DNA from: Thalassotalea litorea
GTDB taxonomy: Bacteria; Pseudomonadota; Gammaproteobacteria; Enterobacterales; Alteromonadaceae
NCBI RefSeq assembly: GCF_005843925.1
Contig: NZ_VCBC01000013.1
Coordinates: forward strand, 1 to 46,003
DNA: 46,003 nt
Reading direction: 5' to 3'
The number at the start of each line of letters is the position of its first letter. The stretch's first letter is position 1. Below the pieces are notes generated by a model, which saw only the letters and a list, made by a program, of their open reading frames with translations, was not told the origin of the DNA and did no database searches. Position numbers and translations under genes: made by a program. Shown here in pieces: positions 1-7,496 of the stretch.

Positions 1-70
1 AGACGCTAGAATATGAAACACCTGCTGAACGATTTAATGAGTGTGTTGCGTCCATCGGTTGAACTCACAG
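1..70 (+). mobile_element. 3' end of an IS30-family transposase and IS end (partial, runs off left edge)
   Basis: Bases 3-62 read, in the plus frame, as a transposase C-terminus ending LEYETPAERFNECVASIG followed by TGA. The TPAERF-type motif close to the end is typical of IS30-family DDE transposases. The bases just after the stop, TTGAACTCACAGC, look like the terminal inverted repeat of such an element, because IS30-type genes end almost at the IS tip. A shorter copy of the same end occurs near 6494-6522. The rest of the gene lies outside the window, so whether the element is intact cannot be judged. Confidence 0.55.
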
Positions 71-266
71 CTCACACCAGCCACTCACGGCTATCGATTA
101 TTCAATAAGTTACGTTATTTTTAGCGACGTCGCAAATGTGCCAAACTCGGTCCGTTAGCAATTGCTAATATACGATGATTTCAAGGTTACGATCACCTAT
201 AGGTTGGAAATTGCTTGGCTAAACTAAGCGAGGTATGAGCGCAACAAAGCGATTGCTAGGCGTTGA
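71..266. repeat. Cassette-type spacer with repeat copy A
   Basis: Bases 99-176 match bases 2935-3007 closely: by eye about 70 of 78 positions agree, including the shared blocks ATTCAATAAGTTACGTTATT and CAAATGTGCCAAACTCGG. The block ends in CCGTTAG followed by a perfect 14-bp palindrome TTAGCAATTGCTAA (156-169). Bases 185-266 hold a second, different palindrome-rich spacer directly after the stop of the next gene. I read both as attC-like recombination sites. No coding sequence is evident here. Confidence 0.5.
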
Positions 267-794
267 CTAGCTGCTGGGACAAAGCGAAGCCCAAAATTTC
301 ACTGACTCGCGTTCATTTGCAAGTTTAGCGCAGTTTTCAGCAGCAAAGGCGTGTTTCCCTGCCCAATTTAATCTGCTTTCTGAATTTTGATAAATACTCG
401 CAACGAAAGCTAAGGCTTCAAAAAAACTATTAGAGTCACTCGCACATTTGGATAAAACAAAACTGTCGACTGAGTGGTCTATAGCAACAATTGAATTGTT
501 TTTAGTAACAACAATAGGATCTGCTTCCCAGTAGGCTGTAATGATTCCCATATCATGTTTTATGGCTTCTTTCGGGAAGTTAATGGATGCTACTTGCAAG
601 CTATCGAACTCAAACTCAGTTACAAGTTTTTCTAATTCACTGACATTTTCGAAAGAGCTAATATCTTTGTTTCTAGTAGCAATGAAACTCTTCTGAATTT
701 CGACTATGTCTTCATTTGATAATCCATATGACAATAGCTCTTCTTCTTTAGGCATTAGAGAGATCATGGTCTTAACAAATTCAAATGCACGCAT
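267..794 (-). CDS. Hypothetical cassette protein, possibly SMI1/KNR4 (SUKH)-like
   Basis: The 175-aa soluble protein has no signal peptide or membrane segment. It is acidic, with a central stretch containing ITAYWEADPIVV followed by DHSVDSFVLSKCASDSNSFFEALAF. That pattern (hydrophobic strand, then a short helix with an F-x-E-x-L core) recalls SMI1/KNR4 immunity-type proteins, which are common integron cassette cargo, but the match is weak and the function is not established. The ATG has a plausible ribosome site, AGGGAAAA, about six bases upstream. It is the first complete gene of a run of minus-strand genes, each preceded and followed by related spacers, with no functional link to its neighbours. 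Confidence 0.55.
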   Translation of the reverse strand: MRAFEFVKTMISLMPKEEELLSYGLSNEDIVEIQKSFIATRNKDISSFENVSELEKLVTEFEFDSLQVASINFPKEAIKHDMGIITAYWEADPIVVTKNNSIVAIDHSVDSFVLSKCASDSNSFFEALAFVASIYQNSESRLNWAGKHAFAAENCAKLANERESVKFWASLCPSS

Positions 795-894
795 ATATTT
801 TCCCTAGATGCCTAACATATTTATAGCGATTGAGCCGTTTTCCTGACTATACAAGCAAAATACTTTCATCGGATAAAGAAAAAGAATGGTTGAG

Positions 895-925
895 TGACTG
901 CAGTTCGCTCTAACCAGCCTGTTAT
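895..925. repeat. Short attC-like spacer
   Basis: Bases TGACTGCAGTTCGCTC are followed by TAACC-N5-GTTA. The first part recurs before several other genes of the run (consensus TGACTGcAGaaCGCTCG), and the final GTTA carries the TAA stop of the gene at 922-1161. This is a much shortened member of the spacer family. Confidence 0.4.
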
Positions 926-1161
926 TTAGGTATGATTTTATTAACAAGCAGAGTAAACATACTTGATAGGAAAACAACTAATCCCCAAAACACAGGTGCT
1001 GGTCTCATATATTGCGGTACAAAGTTTTCACGAGGGATATGACATGTAAAACCAAAGTCTGACCAAGCTCCTCCTGCATCCATACACGCATCGATGCTAA
1101 AAACTGAAATTAAGAAGACAAAAGCGAAGGCAAATGCCGTTATTAAAATCACTTTTTTCAT
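922..1161 (-). CDS. Small membrane protein of unknown function
   Basis: I do not recognise this 79-aa protein. It has an N-terminal hydrophobic segment (about residues 4-24), a periplasmic-looking loop with two cysteines (ACMDAGGAW and FTCH), and a second hydrophobic segment at about residues 56-74 ending in a lysine. This suggests a two-pass inner-membrane protein, or a signal anchor plus a C-terminal helix. The ATG has an AGGAAG ribosome site seven bases upstream. It is flanked by attC-like spacers, and its stop codon lies inside the right-hand core of one of them. Confidence 0.6.
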   Translation of the reverse strand: MKKVILITAFAFAFVFLISVFSIDACMDAGGAWSDFGFTCHIPRENFVPQYMRPAPVFWGLVVFLSSMFTLLVNKIIPK

Positions 1162-1184
1162 TACTTGACTTCCTATTCCTACTT

Positions 1185-1248
1185 CCGCTTATCGCTCGTT
1201 AAAGTCATCTTCTCAATTTTTTAAATAGTCAAAAAACTCGTAACTAAC
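1185..1248. repeat. attC-like spacer
   Basis: It contains CGCTCGTTAAAGTC, then CTTCTCAATTTTTTAA, then AGTCAAAAAACTCGTAACTAACC. The layout is the same as the spacers at 5715-5794 and 6516-6590 (CGCTCG, TTTTCAAT, GTCAAATTTGTG, GTTAG), but more diverged. The stop of the adjoining gene lies in the CTAACC end. Confidence 0.4.
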
Positions 1249-1615
1249 CTAATCGTGCTATTACCTTTGCAACCCATTTATCCATAAATTTGTCAGGTGT
1301 AAATGCTAAAAACATTCCTAAAACAGGAAAAAGACAAATAAAAATCAATGCTCCTATTTTTGCGTTTTGATCACGCGTTGGAGTTCCATTAATTTCAATG
1401 ACAGCATTTGGATCAAATGCAGCTTGCGCAAAGAAATAAACAATGAGAGAGCCAACAATTATCAGAGTTCCACCAGCGAGTCTACTTAGGCCTACAACTA
1501 CATCTACTTTTTTCTTGTTTTCTTTATTCATATGTTTTAAAACCAATATTCTACTGATAAATGAACGGTTGTAATAAACAGCCACGATTAGATAAATGAT
1601 CTCAAACAGCAGCAA
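1244..1615 (-). CDS. Membrane protein of unknown function
   Basis: This 123-aa protein has three hydrophobic segments (about residues 1-25, 40-66 and 85-107) separated by a basic stretch (KHMNKENKKK) and a polar loop (NGTPTRDQN). I do not recognise the family. The reading frame opens with TTG, with no strong ribosome site, and the first ATG is at residue 29. The start is therefore uncertain, and the first transmembrane segment depends on it. It is one of the all-minus-strand cassette genes. Confidence 0.5.
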   Translation of the reverse strand: MLLFEIIYLIVAVYYNRSFISRILVLKHMNKENKKKVDVVVGLSRLAGGTLIIVGSLIVYFFAQAAFDPNAVIEINGTPTRDQNAKIGALIFICLFPVLGMFLAFTPDKFMDKWVAKVIARLG

Positions 1616-1730
1616 AAGTATTCTGACAATTAGGCTTAACTGTAATTACATAACGTGAATCGCTATTAATTAGCTTGATTATTCAACAATGAATTGAATA
1701 TCTGCTGCTCACTCTTTGCAGACCTAAACG

Positions 1731-2066
1731 CTAATGTTCAAATGGGCCAAAATATTTAACTGAGCCGTTTACCCCGTTATATACACTTATATAAAATTGA
1801 GTGTCTGCACTTTCTTTATACACCGTAAAAGCTAGTCCATCGCTCATCAAATCATTTTTGATTTCACAAACGGCGCTTGGCTTAGGATCGGTTTTACTGA
1901 ACTCTTCATGGGTCAATCCGTTATCAGCCAACTCATTGCCATTCAGCTTAGTCATCACAAAATCAAAGTTTGATTCTGAGCATGCACCACTGGCATTCGC
2001 CATAGCAATGTATGGTGACAAAACTAGCGCTAAAATAATCGCCAGCTTAGGTGTTTTTAATGCCAT
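1731..2066 (-). CDS. Small secreted protein of unknown function
   Basis: This 111-aa protein has a clear signal peptide (about residues 1-25, likely cleaved near AMANAS|GA). The mature part is about 85 residues with two cysteines that could form a disulfide (ACSES and VCEIK). I do not recognise a family. The ATG is preceded by AGGGAA with good spacing. The product is probably periplasmic or exported, like several other genes of this array. Confidence 0.6.
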   Translation of the reverse strand: MALKTPKLAIILALVLSPYIAMANASGACSESNFDFVMTKLNGNELADNGLTHEEFSKTDPKPSAVCEIKNDLMSDGLAFTVYKESADTQFYISVYNGVNGSVKYFGPFEH

Positions 2067-2084
2067 ATGTTATTCCCTGAGTAT

Positions 2085-2120
2085 CTGTAGTTCGCTTACT
2101 ACTAACAGTTGAAGTTAGCC
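2085..2120. repeat. Short attC-like hairpin
   Basis: CTGTAGTTCGCTTACTA is followed by a perfect CTAAC-AGTTGAA-GTTAG hairpin. The GTTAG arm contains the stop codon of the lipoprotein gene at 2115-2846. This is a shortened member of the spacer family seen across 1-7150. Confidence 0.4.
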
Positions 2121-2846
2121 TTCCGCCTTACCATGTTGATTCAGTGTATTAACCCACAACCCTCTGTATTCATCAATAAATGCTTTAAAGCTTGCTCTTT
2201 CAGATATAAGTCTCGCTTCATCGATAGTATTTTTGGAATTCCAAATAGTTGTATGCTGGTCTTCGCGAGCAGTTGCTTCGGCAACCCCATAAACAAAACC
2301 TGTTCTTACGTCGACTAATATGCCTGAAGTTGTAGATGTTACCCACACTTGTTCATTAGGAATAAACCCAAGAGTTATTAAAGATAATGGCCCTAGTGAA
2401 GTACCTTCAATATGAAAAGACGTGTCTACTGAATAAATCAATAACATGTCCGTTTTCAATTTGGCAGCAGCAATTCTCAAATCTTTAATAGAATCAAGTT
2501 GAGACGGAAGAAGTAATCGACTTAAAGGTGCTACACCTGCAATCATTGGCGAGTCAGCAAGCACTTGAAAGTCTGATTCTTCTTCAATATCTCTTGTTGT
2601 TACGACACTGTAATTACCAGTACCATATCCTGAATTTGTGCGTGAGCTATATCCTGGAGCTTGAATCCTAGCAACGGCAATTCTTGATGGAAAAGTGGCC
2701 GCAGGTTCCACTTTCATAAGATCAGCGATATCTACATCGGTTAACTCCGAGATATTTGCTCCAGCCGCTGGAGTGGTATAAGTTGCACAACCTTGAATAA
2801 CCAACAAAGTCAAAGCTGCTAGAATTCCAGCTAAATTTACTCGCAT
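2115..2846 (-). CDS. Putative lipoprotein of unknown function
   Basis: This 243-aa protein starts with a lipoprotein signal: a hydrophobic stretch and the lipobox VIQGC, with Cys20 as the likely lipidated residue. The mature protein has a mixed alpha/beta pattern with a conserved-looking core RIAVARIQAPGY and LLIYSVDT, and resembles outer-membrane-anchored proteins of unknown role in gammaproteobacteria. An AGGGGTG ribosome site precedes the ATG. No catalytic motif is visible. It is transcribed with the rest of the minus-strand array, but separate cassettes normally have no functional link. Confidence 0.6.
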   Translation of the reverse strand: MRVNLAGILAALTLLVIQGCATYTTPAAGANISELTDVDIADLMKVEPAATFPSRIAVARIQAPGYSSRTNSGYGTGNYSVVTTRDIEEESDFQVLADSPMIAGVAPLSRLLLPSQLDSIKDLRIAAAKLKTDMLLIYSVDTSFHIEGTSLGPLSLITLGFIPNEQVWVTSTTSGILVDVRTGFVYGVAEATAREDQHTTIWNSKNTIDEARLISERASFKAFIDEYRGLWVNTLNQHGKAEG

Positions 2847-2886
2847 GGCAACACCCCTATTTTTATTATTATGATAATGATAATGA

Positions 2887-3007
2887 CTCTAGAACGCTCA
2901 CAACAGCTGCTGGCGACTAACAACTATTCAATAAGTTACGTTATTTATTGCGACCTCGCAAATGTGCCAAACTCGGCCCGTTAGGAACTTCTAATATGCG
3001 ATATTTT
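2887..3007. repeat. attC-like spacer, repeat copy C
   Basis: It opens with CTAGAACGCTCAC and GACTAAC. From 2935 it runs at about 90% identity to bases 99-176, ending in CCCGTTAG followed by the near-palindrome TTAGGAACTTCTAA. This long near-identical pair 2.8 kb apart shows that the spacers are a dispersed repeat family rather than chance similarity. Confidence 0.55.
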
Positions 3008-3082
3008 TGTAGTGACAATGCACGAATAATTAGTAGATGAGCTCTGCCACAACCTTGTCAGTAAAACGCGAACAATCCATTA

Positions 3083-3340
3083 CTATTTGCTTTGTGATGT
3101 ATTATTTCTTCTGAATTTTCGAATTAAAAACTTGAGAAAAAATACGCTAGTAGTGATTGCTAAAGTCCAAAAGCTTAACACGTAAACACCCACAACAGTT
3201 GGTCCACTTGAGACCGTAAACAAGCCACAATCATACCCGCAAGTTTCATTCCTATATAGTGACCAGGCAAATATTGTTCCGCTAACCGCAATAACTACTG
3301 CGTAAAAAATTTTTTCTTTTCTAGCAAACAGCTGAGCCAT
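3083..3340 (-). CDS. Small two-pass membrane protein
   Basis: This 85-aa protein has two hydrophobic segments (about residues 10-28 and 50-72) separated by a loop with two cysteines (NETCGYDCG) and followed by a basic tail (KFLIRKFRRN). I do not recognise it. I chose the ATG seven bases after the stop of the upstream gene. An in-frame TTG seven codons earlier would overlap that gene. Either way the two genes are tightly coupled, so this protein may act with the putative metalloprotease encoded just before it, and the pair could form one two-gene cassette. Confidence 0.55.
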   Translation of the reverse strand: MAQLFARKEKIFYAVVIAVSGTIFAWSLYRNETCGYDCGLFTVSSGPTVVGVYVLSFWTLAITTSVFFLKFLIRKFRRNNTSQSK

Positions 3341-3347
3341 AAGTTTC

Positions 3348-3950
3348 TTACTCAATGACAAGCATTGTACAATGCTTTTCTGCTACCCACTTTTGCGCAA
3401 ACTTTAATGGATAACTATCTAAGGCATAAATGTCTTCTTCTGTTAATTTTTCAGACTCGATTAAATATTTTACAACCGTGTGATATTCCCGATAGTCTAA
3501 TTGCGCCTCTGTTCCTACTGGGGTTGTTGCGCAGATATCAATAGTAGAACTGCCTCTTGCGTATTCAGCTATACCTTCACTTTTCCAGTTTTCTAACTGA
3601 AAGGCTTTTATTGGCCCTAGCGTCTGAAACTGCTCTAAATGCTTGGCTTCGTGTCTTCTAATATTGTCAATATTTTCATTCAACTCGTCTATTTTTGATC
3701 TATTTAAAAAACCAATATTCACGAAAGGTAAAGTAGCGCCTAAAGCATTCCCTGAAGTTGGGTTTAATACTTTAAATAGCAAAGGAGAGTTAATTAAAAA
3801 TAGTCTTTCAGTATTAGTTTTCGCCGTAACTTCGGCTCTAACAACAAATGAGCCAAGAACAACTAAGTAAAAAATGGCAACAATATCAATAATTCGAAAA
3901 GCTTTTTTGGCGGTGCTTAATTGATTCCATTTTTTAATTCTAAACTTCAT
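3348..3950 (-). CDS. Membrane-anchored putative zinc metallopeptidase
   Basis: This 200-aa protein has one N-terminal transmembrane segment (about residues 20-38), placing the rest probably in the periplasm. Residues 100-104 are HEAKH, an HExxH zinc-binding motif, and residues 125-130 are EGIAEY, which could supply the third glutamate ligand as in gluzincin-type peptidases. The overall sequence is not one I can assign to a named family, so peptidase activity is inferred from the motif only. AAGGAA precedes the ATG. It is followed after seven bases by a small membrane protein, and both are flanked by cassette-like spacers. Confidence 0.55.
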   Translation of the reverse strand: MKFRIKKWNQLSTAKKAFRIIDIVAIFYLVVLGSFVVRAEVTAKTNTERLFLINSPLLFKVLNPTSGNALGATLPFVNIGFLNRSKIDELNENIDNIRRHEAKHLEQFQTLGPIKAFQLENWKSEGIAEYARGSSTIDICATTPVGTEAQLDYREYHTVVKYLIESEKLTEEDIYALDSYPLKFAQKWVAEKHCTMLVIE

Positions 3951-3967
3951 TTTATTTCCTTATCTAA

Positions 3968-4031
3968 GTGGCTGCAGAACGCTCTTTTGCGACATTAGCA
4001 TTTTCAATAAGTTAAAGTCTAAGGGGTTAAG
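3968..4031. repeat. attC-like spacer
   Basis: GTGGCTGCAGAACGCTC, then ACATTAGCATTTTCAATAAGTTAAAGTC, ending in GGTTAAGT. The last seven bases, GTTAAGT, match the integron core consensus GTTRRRY exactly and contain the stop codon of the hydrolase gene at 4027. Confidence 0.45.
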
Positions 4032-5670
4032 TTCCGACTTGTTTAAATGCTATATTTTTAGCTCTACTTGAACTTAATAGAAAGTCGCCATGAGAATCAA
4101 ATGTTATGACGATTTGACCATACTCATCAGTAAAAACACCTTTCTTTACTGTTGTTAATTTATGGGGGCCACTTCCAGCCATATGTAAAATTAATCCACT
4201 TCTTGTCGCTGCCAATTGATAATAACTGTCTAATTCTAGTGAGTAATACTTACCAGAAATATTTGATGAAAGACTTTTAACACTTCTACTGATTTTTTCA
4301 TATTTTACAGATTGCTTTAGACCATGACGCATAGTCATAACTGTTATCGTATCTTCAGAATTTGGTATTATATGTGTGGGAACTCCATTAGATAAATACA
4401 CATTGAATGAGTTAGTTAAATCATCAATGCGATACAATACATGCTTACTTCGACTATTTATCTGGTAAAAAACGGTGCCATCATCTTCGATTAAGGAAAC
4501 CTTCTGTTTGAGGGCATCACTCCAATAGTCACCTAGCAAGTTAACAATTTCTTTTGGATTTACCGGAGTATACTTGTTAACGCTAAGTGTACTTTCTTCT
4601 CGAACTGAAAAGATTACCTTCGTGAGTTTCTGAGCTAAATTCATCGTATTCACGTAACCGTTGTTACACAAAATGCTAAAAGCAGTTTTTTCTTCAGGAA
4701 ACATCATACTCATAGCTCTATACCCAGCGTCTCCGCCGCCATGGTGCACCCGATATAACCCGTTGAATCTGTCTACTTCTAAACCATATGCATAATGAAG
4801 TCTTTCATTATTTCGATATCTTCCAACCTTAACTAGCTCCTGAAATAGGCTCTTAGAATCAGAGCCTAACGGCTCTTCCATGAAATTAGAAAACCAAATC
4901 TGCAGGTCTTTGTTCGTGGTATATAAACCACTGGCGCCCACTATATCCATTGTATTGAATGCCAAAGCATAACCCTTATCGGATGGCCAATAACCGCTGG
5001 CTCGCAATTTAATGACCTCAGTATGATCATCATTAAAATAAGAGTGATGCATTCCTAGTGGTTCAAATATATTTTCTGTTGTAAATTCTCTAAAGCTCTT
5101 ATTCGTTACGACTTCTATAATCTTGGCTAAAAGAAAATAATTAGAATTGGAATACATATAATCTGTGCCAGGATTGAAGTTAAGTGCTTCCTGCCTAACT
5201 AAAAATGACATAGCGTCACTATCGGTATAGTCGATGCTTTCTCCAAATCCCCCAAGATAAGTGAGATGATCAATGTCACGAATACCGCTTGTATGGTGGA
5301 TTAAATCTGATACCAATATACTTTGAGCGTAATCAGGAAACTTAGGGAAAAATTTCCATAAACTGTCTGATAATTTGATCTTACCTTTCTGAACTAAAAG
5401 AGCGATCGAGTATGCTGTGAATTGTTTTGAAGTTGAGCCAATTAAAAAGCGATTATCACTAGTTATAGGTATACCATATTCGAGATTTGATAATCCAAAG
5501 CCTTTATCAAAGGTAGTTTTTCCATTTTGACTGACGGTTACGGAACAACCAGGTACGTTGCCATCAAATTCAGAAAATATAGCATCAATATCTTTTGTTT
5601 TTAACTCCTTAGCAACTGAGGCCGTTGAATAGGCAAGTACAAAAGCTAATATGAAATTTCTAATAATCAA
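4027..5670 (-). CDS. Serine beta-lactamase-family hydrolase (class C / penicillin-binding-protein-like)
   Basis: This 547-aa exported protein has a signal peptide at residues 1-20. It has all three hallmarks of the serine beta-lactamase/PBP-like fold: STSK at 79-82 (SxxK nucleophile), YSN at 173-175 and HHGGG at 309-313 (the HxG/KTG-equivalent box). Such proteins act as esterases, D-aminopeptidases or peptidoglycan hydrolases more often than as true lactamases, so resistance should not be assumed. About 180 extra C-terminal residues form a second, beta-rich domain. The frame starts with TTG preceded by AGGGAA. At 1.6 kb it is large for a cassette gene. Confidence 0.8.
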   Translation of the reverse strand: MIIRNFILAFVLAYSTASVAKELKTKDIDAIFSEFDGNVPGCSVTVSQNGKTTFDKGFGLSNLEYGIPITSDNRFLIGSTSKQFTAYSIALLVQKGKIKLSDSLWKFFPKFPDYAQSILVSDLIHHTSGIRDIDHLTYLGGFGESIDYTDSDAMSFLVRQEALNFNPGTDYMYSNSNYFLLAKIIEVVTNKSFREFTTENIFEPLGMHHSYFNDDHTEVIKLRASGYWPSDKGYALAFNTMDIVGASGLYTTNKDLQIWFSNFMEEPLGSDSKSLFQELVKVGRYRNNERLHYAYGLEVDRFNGLYRVHHGGGDAGYRAMSMMFPEEKTAFSILCNNGYVNTMNLAQKLTKVIFSVREESTLSVNKYTPVNPKEIVNLLGDYWSDALKQKVSLIEDDGTVFYQINSRSKHVLYRIDDLTNSFNVYLSNGVPTHIIPNSEDTITVMTMRHGLKQSVKYEKISRSVKSLSSNISGKYYSLELDSYYQLAATRSGLILHMAGSGPHKLTTVKKGVFTDEYGQIVITFDSHGDFLLSSSRAKNIAFKQVGT

Positions 5671-5714
5671 GATTGTTCCCTGTTGACCTGTTTAGATATG
5701 AAAAGAATACTTGA

Positions 5715-5799
5715 ATGACTGTAGAACTCTCGCTAGAGAAACTAACCTTTTCAATCTGTTAACGTCAAATTTGTGCCATTTGCTGCACGTTAGAAAAAA
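5715..5799. repeat. attC-like spacer
   Basis: TGACTGTAGAACTCTCGCTAG, then CTAACCTTTTCAATCTGTTAACGTC, then AAATTTGTGCCA and CACGTTAG. Read on the minus strand it contains TAACGT...ACGTTA and CTAAC...GTTAG as nested inverted repeats. It shares TTTTCAAT-N2-GTTAACGTCAAATTTGTG with the spacer at 6516-6590. Confidence 0.5.
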
Positions 5800-5800
5800 G

Positions 5801-6313
5801 TTATTCAGAGAAAGTTGCACCAACCAACTTCAAATTTGAATGCTCAAAAGCTAGACCACCAAGACGAATTAACTCGTTTAAGCCTCTTTCTTCGGAGTTA
5901 TATTCAGGGAACCATACACAGTGATTGGAATGTGAAAAAGCCTCTTTAGGCATGAAACACCATGTAGAGCCATCATGACCCTTTAAATCATCTTTCAAAT
6001 TCATGCTTAAGCTTTTTAAATACTGCTTCTTAATATCTTGTGTTAATTGATTAGTTAGCGTAACTGTTGATTTATGTACTGAACTTTCAGAAGAACGCCC
6101 ATGTTTAGTGTATTGAGATATTAAATACCCCTGCTGACTATCTACACAAAACTCAAATTTATAGTGCCCCATGCCAAACTTAAAAACATCTAATTGAAAT
6201 AATTTACCGTCATATAACTTATTTTCAGAACATACATCAGCTTCAACAGCGTAAACTTTGCAAGTCGGGATTAGACAAAACGAAAGGTATGCAATCCATT
6301 TAAATAGGTTCAT
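5801..6313 (-). CDS. Secreted protein of unknown function
   Basis: This 170-aa protein has a signal peptide (about residues 1-22, cleavage near VYA|VEA). The mature domain has four cysteines (DVCSE, FCVDS, WCFMP, HCVWF) that could form two disulfides, consistent with a periplasmic or extracellular location. No family is recognised. The ATG has AAGGA 13 bases upstream, so spacing is long. The stop codon lies in a GTTA beside the spacer. Confidence 0.55.
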   Translation of the reverse strand: MNLFKWIAYLSFCLIPTCKVYAVEADVCSENKLYDGKLFQLDVFKFGMGHYKFEFCVDSQQGYLISQYTKHGRSSESSVHKSTVTLTNQLTQDIKKQYLKSLSMNLKDDLKGHDGSTWCFMPKEAFSHSNHCVWFPEYNSEERGLNELIRLGGLAFEHSNLKLVGATFSE

Positions 6314-6493
6314 GTTTAGTAATCAGTCCTTAAAAATGAAGATAACAGGCCAAAATCGCTTTGCGGTCAATGGCGACCACCAAAGCCTTGTATTTAAACA
6401 GAACCCCAGTGAAATGCCTCAGTACAAATATTAAAGTATCACATTGAATGCTTTATTTTAGTTTTGCGTAGTCGCTCCTCAAGTTAGTATAAG

Positions 6494-6522
6494 GATAGCG
6501 TTGCATTCACCGCTTGAACTCA
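6494..6522 (+). mobile_element. Relic of an IS30-type element end
   Basis: GTTGCATTCACCGCTTGAACTCACAGC parallels bases 46-71 (GTTGCGTCCATCGGTTGAACTCACAGC). Both encode a VA-x-x-x stop ending and then the same IS tip. Only the last few codons plus the inverted repeat are recognisable here, so the element has been deleted or has decayed, leaving its right end against the spacer that starts at about 6520. Confidence 0.4.
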
Positions 6523-6590
6523 CAGCTCGTTGGAGACATTAACCTTTTCAATTGGTTAACGTCAAATTTGTGTCAGGAACAGTCCGTTAG
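6516..6590. repeat. attC-like spacer
   Basis: GCTCGTTGGAGACATTAACCTTTTCAATTGGTTAACGTCAAATTTGTG is followed by CAGTCCGTTAGCG. TTAACC-N9-GGTTAA forms a perfect six-base stem. The terminal GTTAG holds the stop codon of the gene at 6587. It is the clearest member of the spacer family together with 5715-5799. Confidence 0.5.
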
Positions 6591-6985
6591 CGATCGGCCG
6601 AATAGTTCCAAAGGCTGCTGAACGCATCCCGATATGACCACGCGAATACTGCCAACAACACAGCGTGCGACACCCCCCATATCGCACTACCTTGCAGCAT
6701 TAAATGATTAAATAGAATAACCACGACAAGCGGTGCTAACAAAATCAGTCCTAGGGGCGTAGTTCTTTTGAATAGCATTAGCGTACCAGCCACGAAGAAT
6801 ACAGCACTTACTATTTCCATTACGAAGCCAGTAGCTGCAAGTGCATTTTGAAATTGTCTGGCGGGGTCACTCATGTCAAAGTTAGGAGTTGGCATTAGGC
6901 CTAAGTAAGCCACGATTCCACGAAGTCCAATCACCAGATAAAATAATGCATATATTATTTTTAGTATATCTATGGTTCTATTCAT
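6587..6985 (-). CDS. DoxX-like four-helix membrane protein
   Basis: This 132-aa hydrophobic protein has four predicted membrane helices (about residues 8-28, 50-70, 76-94 and 100-120) and short loops. Its size and topology fit the DoxX-like group of small inner-membrane proteins, whose role is generally unclear (redox or stress linked in some bacteria). Assignment rests on topology and general likeness only. AAGGATT lies nine bases before the ATG. It is another member of the minus-strand cassette-like run. Confidence 0.5.
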   Translation of the reverse strand: MNRTIDILKIIYALFYLVIGLRGIVAYLGLMPTPNFDMSDPARQFQNALAATGFVMEIVSAVFFVAGTLMLFKRTTPLGLILLAPLVVVILFNHLMLQGSAIWGVSHAVLLAVFAWSYRDAFSSLWNYSADR

Positions 6986-7040
6986 GCTTGCTAATCCTTG
7001 TTAGGTTGCTAAAACAGTTTATTCTTTCGACTCCAATTAA

Positions 7041-7147
7041 GTGACTGAAGATCGCTCGTTATAGTCGCCTCAACCGGGATCAGACCTATTTGTTTGCTTT
7101 AGATCATGTGCGAGTGACGCAAGCATGATAAATTTAAGCTGTTAGCA
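7041..7147. repeat. Diverged attC-like spacer
   Basis: GTGACTGAAGATCGCTCGTTA matches the leader part of the other spacers. It is followed by GTCGCCTCAACC and, after a variable middle, AAGCTGTTAGCAAC. The R-core-like ends CTCAAC and GTTAGCA are about 65 bases apart. This is the rightmost recognisable copy and marks the approximate right limit of the array. Confidence 0.35.
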
Positions 7148-7190
7148 ACAGCAAAAGACACGAGAGTCTCAAACAAAGTCTTTGGTCGGT

Positions 7191-7496
7191 TTACTGATAA
7201 GTTGCACTGACAACCTTATCACGCGTATCTAACTCAATAATACATTGATTAGTCACAAAAAATAATTTGCTGCTCAGTACGATATTCGAACCCTGGTCAT
7301 GATTAGTGTGTTTATAGTTGGATAGGTTTGCTGTTTCTAGTTGCCTGATAACACTTGATTTATCTACACCTGCCGAGAAGTTACCGCAAAGATAGAAAAT
7401 TTCATCTTTCGCGATTTTCAAATAAACTCCCCCTATCGTGACGAAAACCAATGCTATTAGAAGGCCGACAAGTAATTTTTGATTTTTTGACATCAT
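7191..7496 (-). CDS. Small single-pass membrane protein of unknown function
   Basis: The chosen start gives 101 aa (MMSKNQK...), because AGGAAG sits seven bases before this ATG; the frame extends 11 codons further upstream without a good ribosome site. One hydrophobic segment (about residues 8-26) is followed by a periplasmic domain of about 75 residues with two cysteines (YLCGN and NQCII). No family is recognised. It is the last gene of the minus-strand accessory run. Confidence 0.5.
   Translation of the reverse strand: MMSKNQKLLVGLLIALVFVTIGGVYLKIAKDEIFYLCGNFSAGVDKSSVIRQLETANLSNYKHTNHDQGSNIVLSSKLFFVTNQCIIELDTRDKVVSATYQ

Noticed and set aside
4027..5670. Antibiotic-resistance beta-lactamase
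   Set aside because: The motifs define the broad serine-hydrolase fold only; the length and extra domain point as much to esterase or peptidase functions, so resistance is not claimed.
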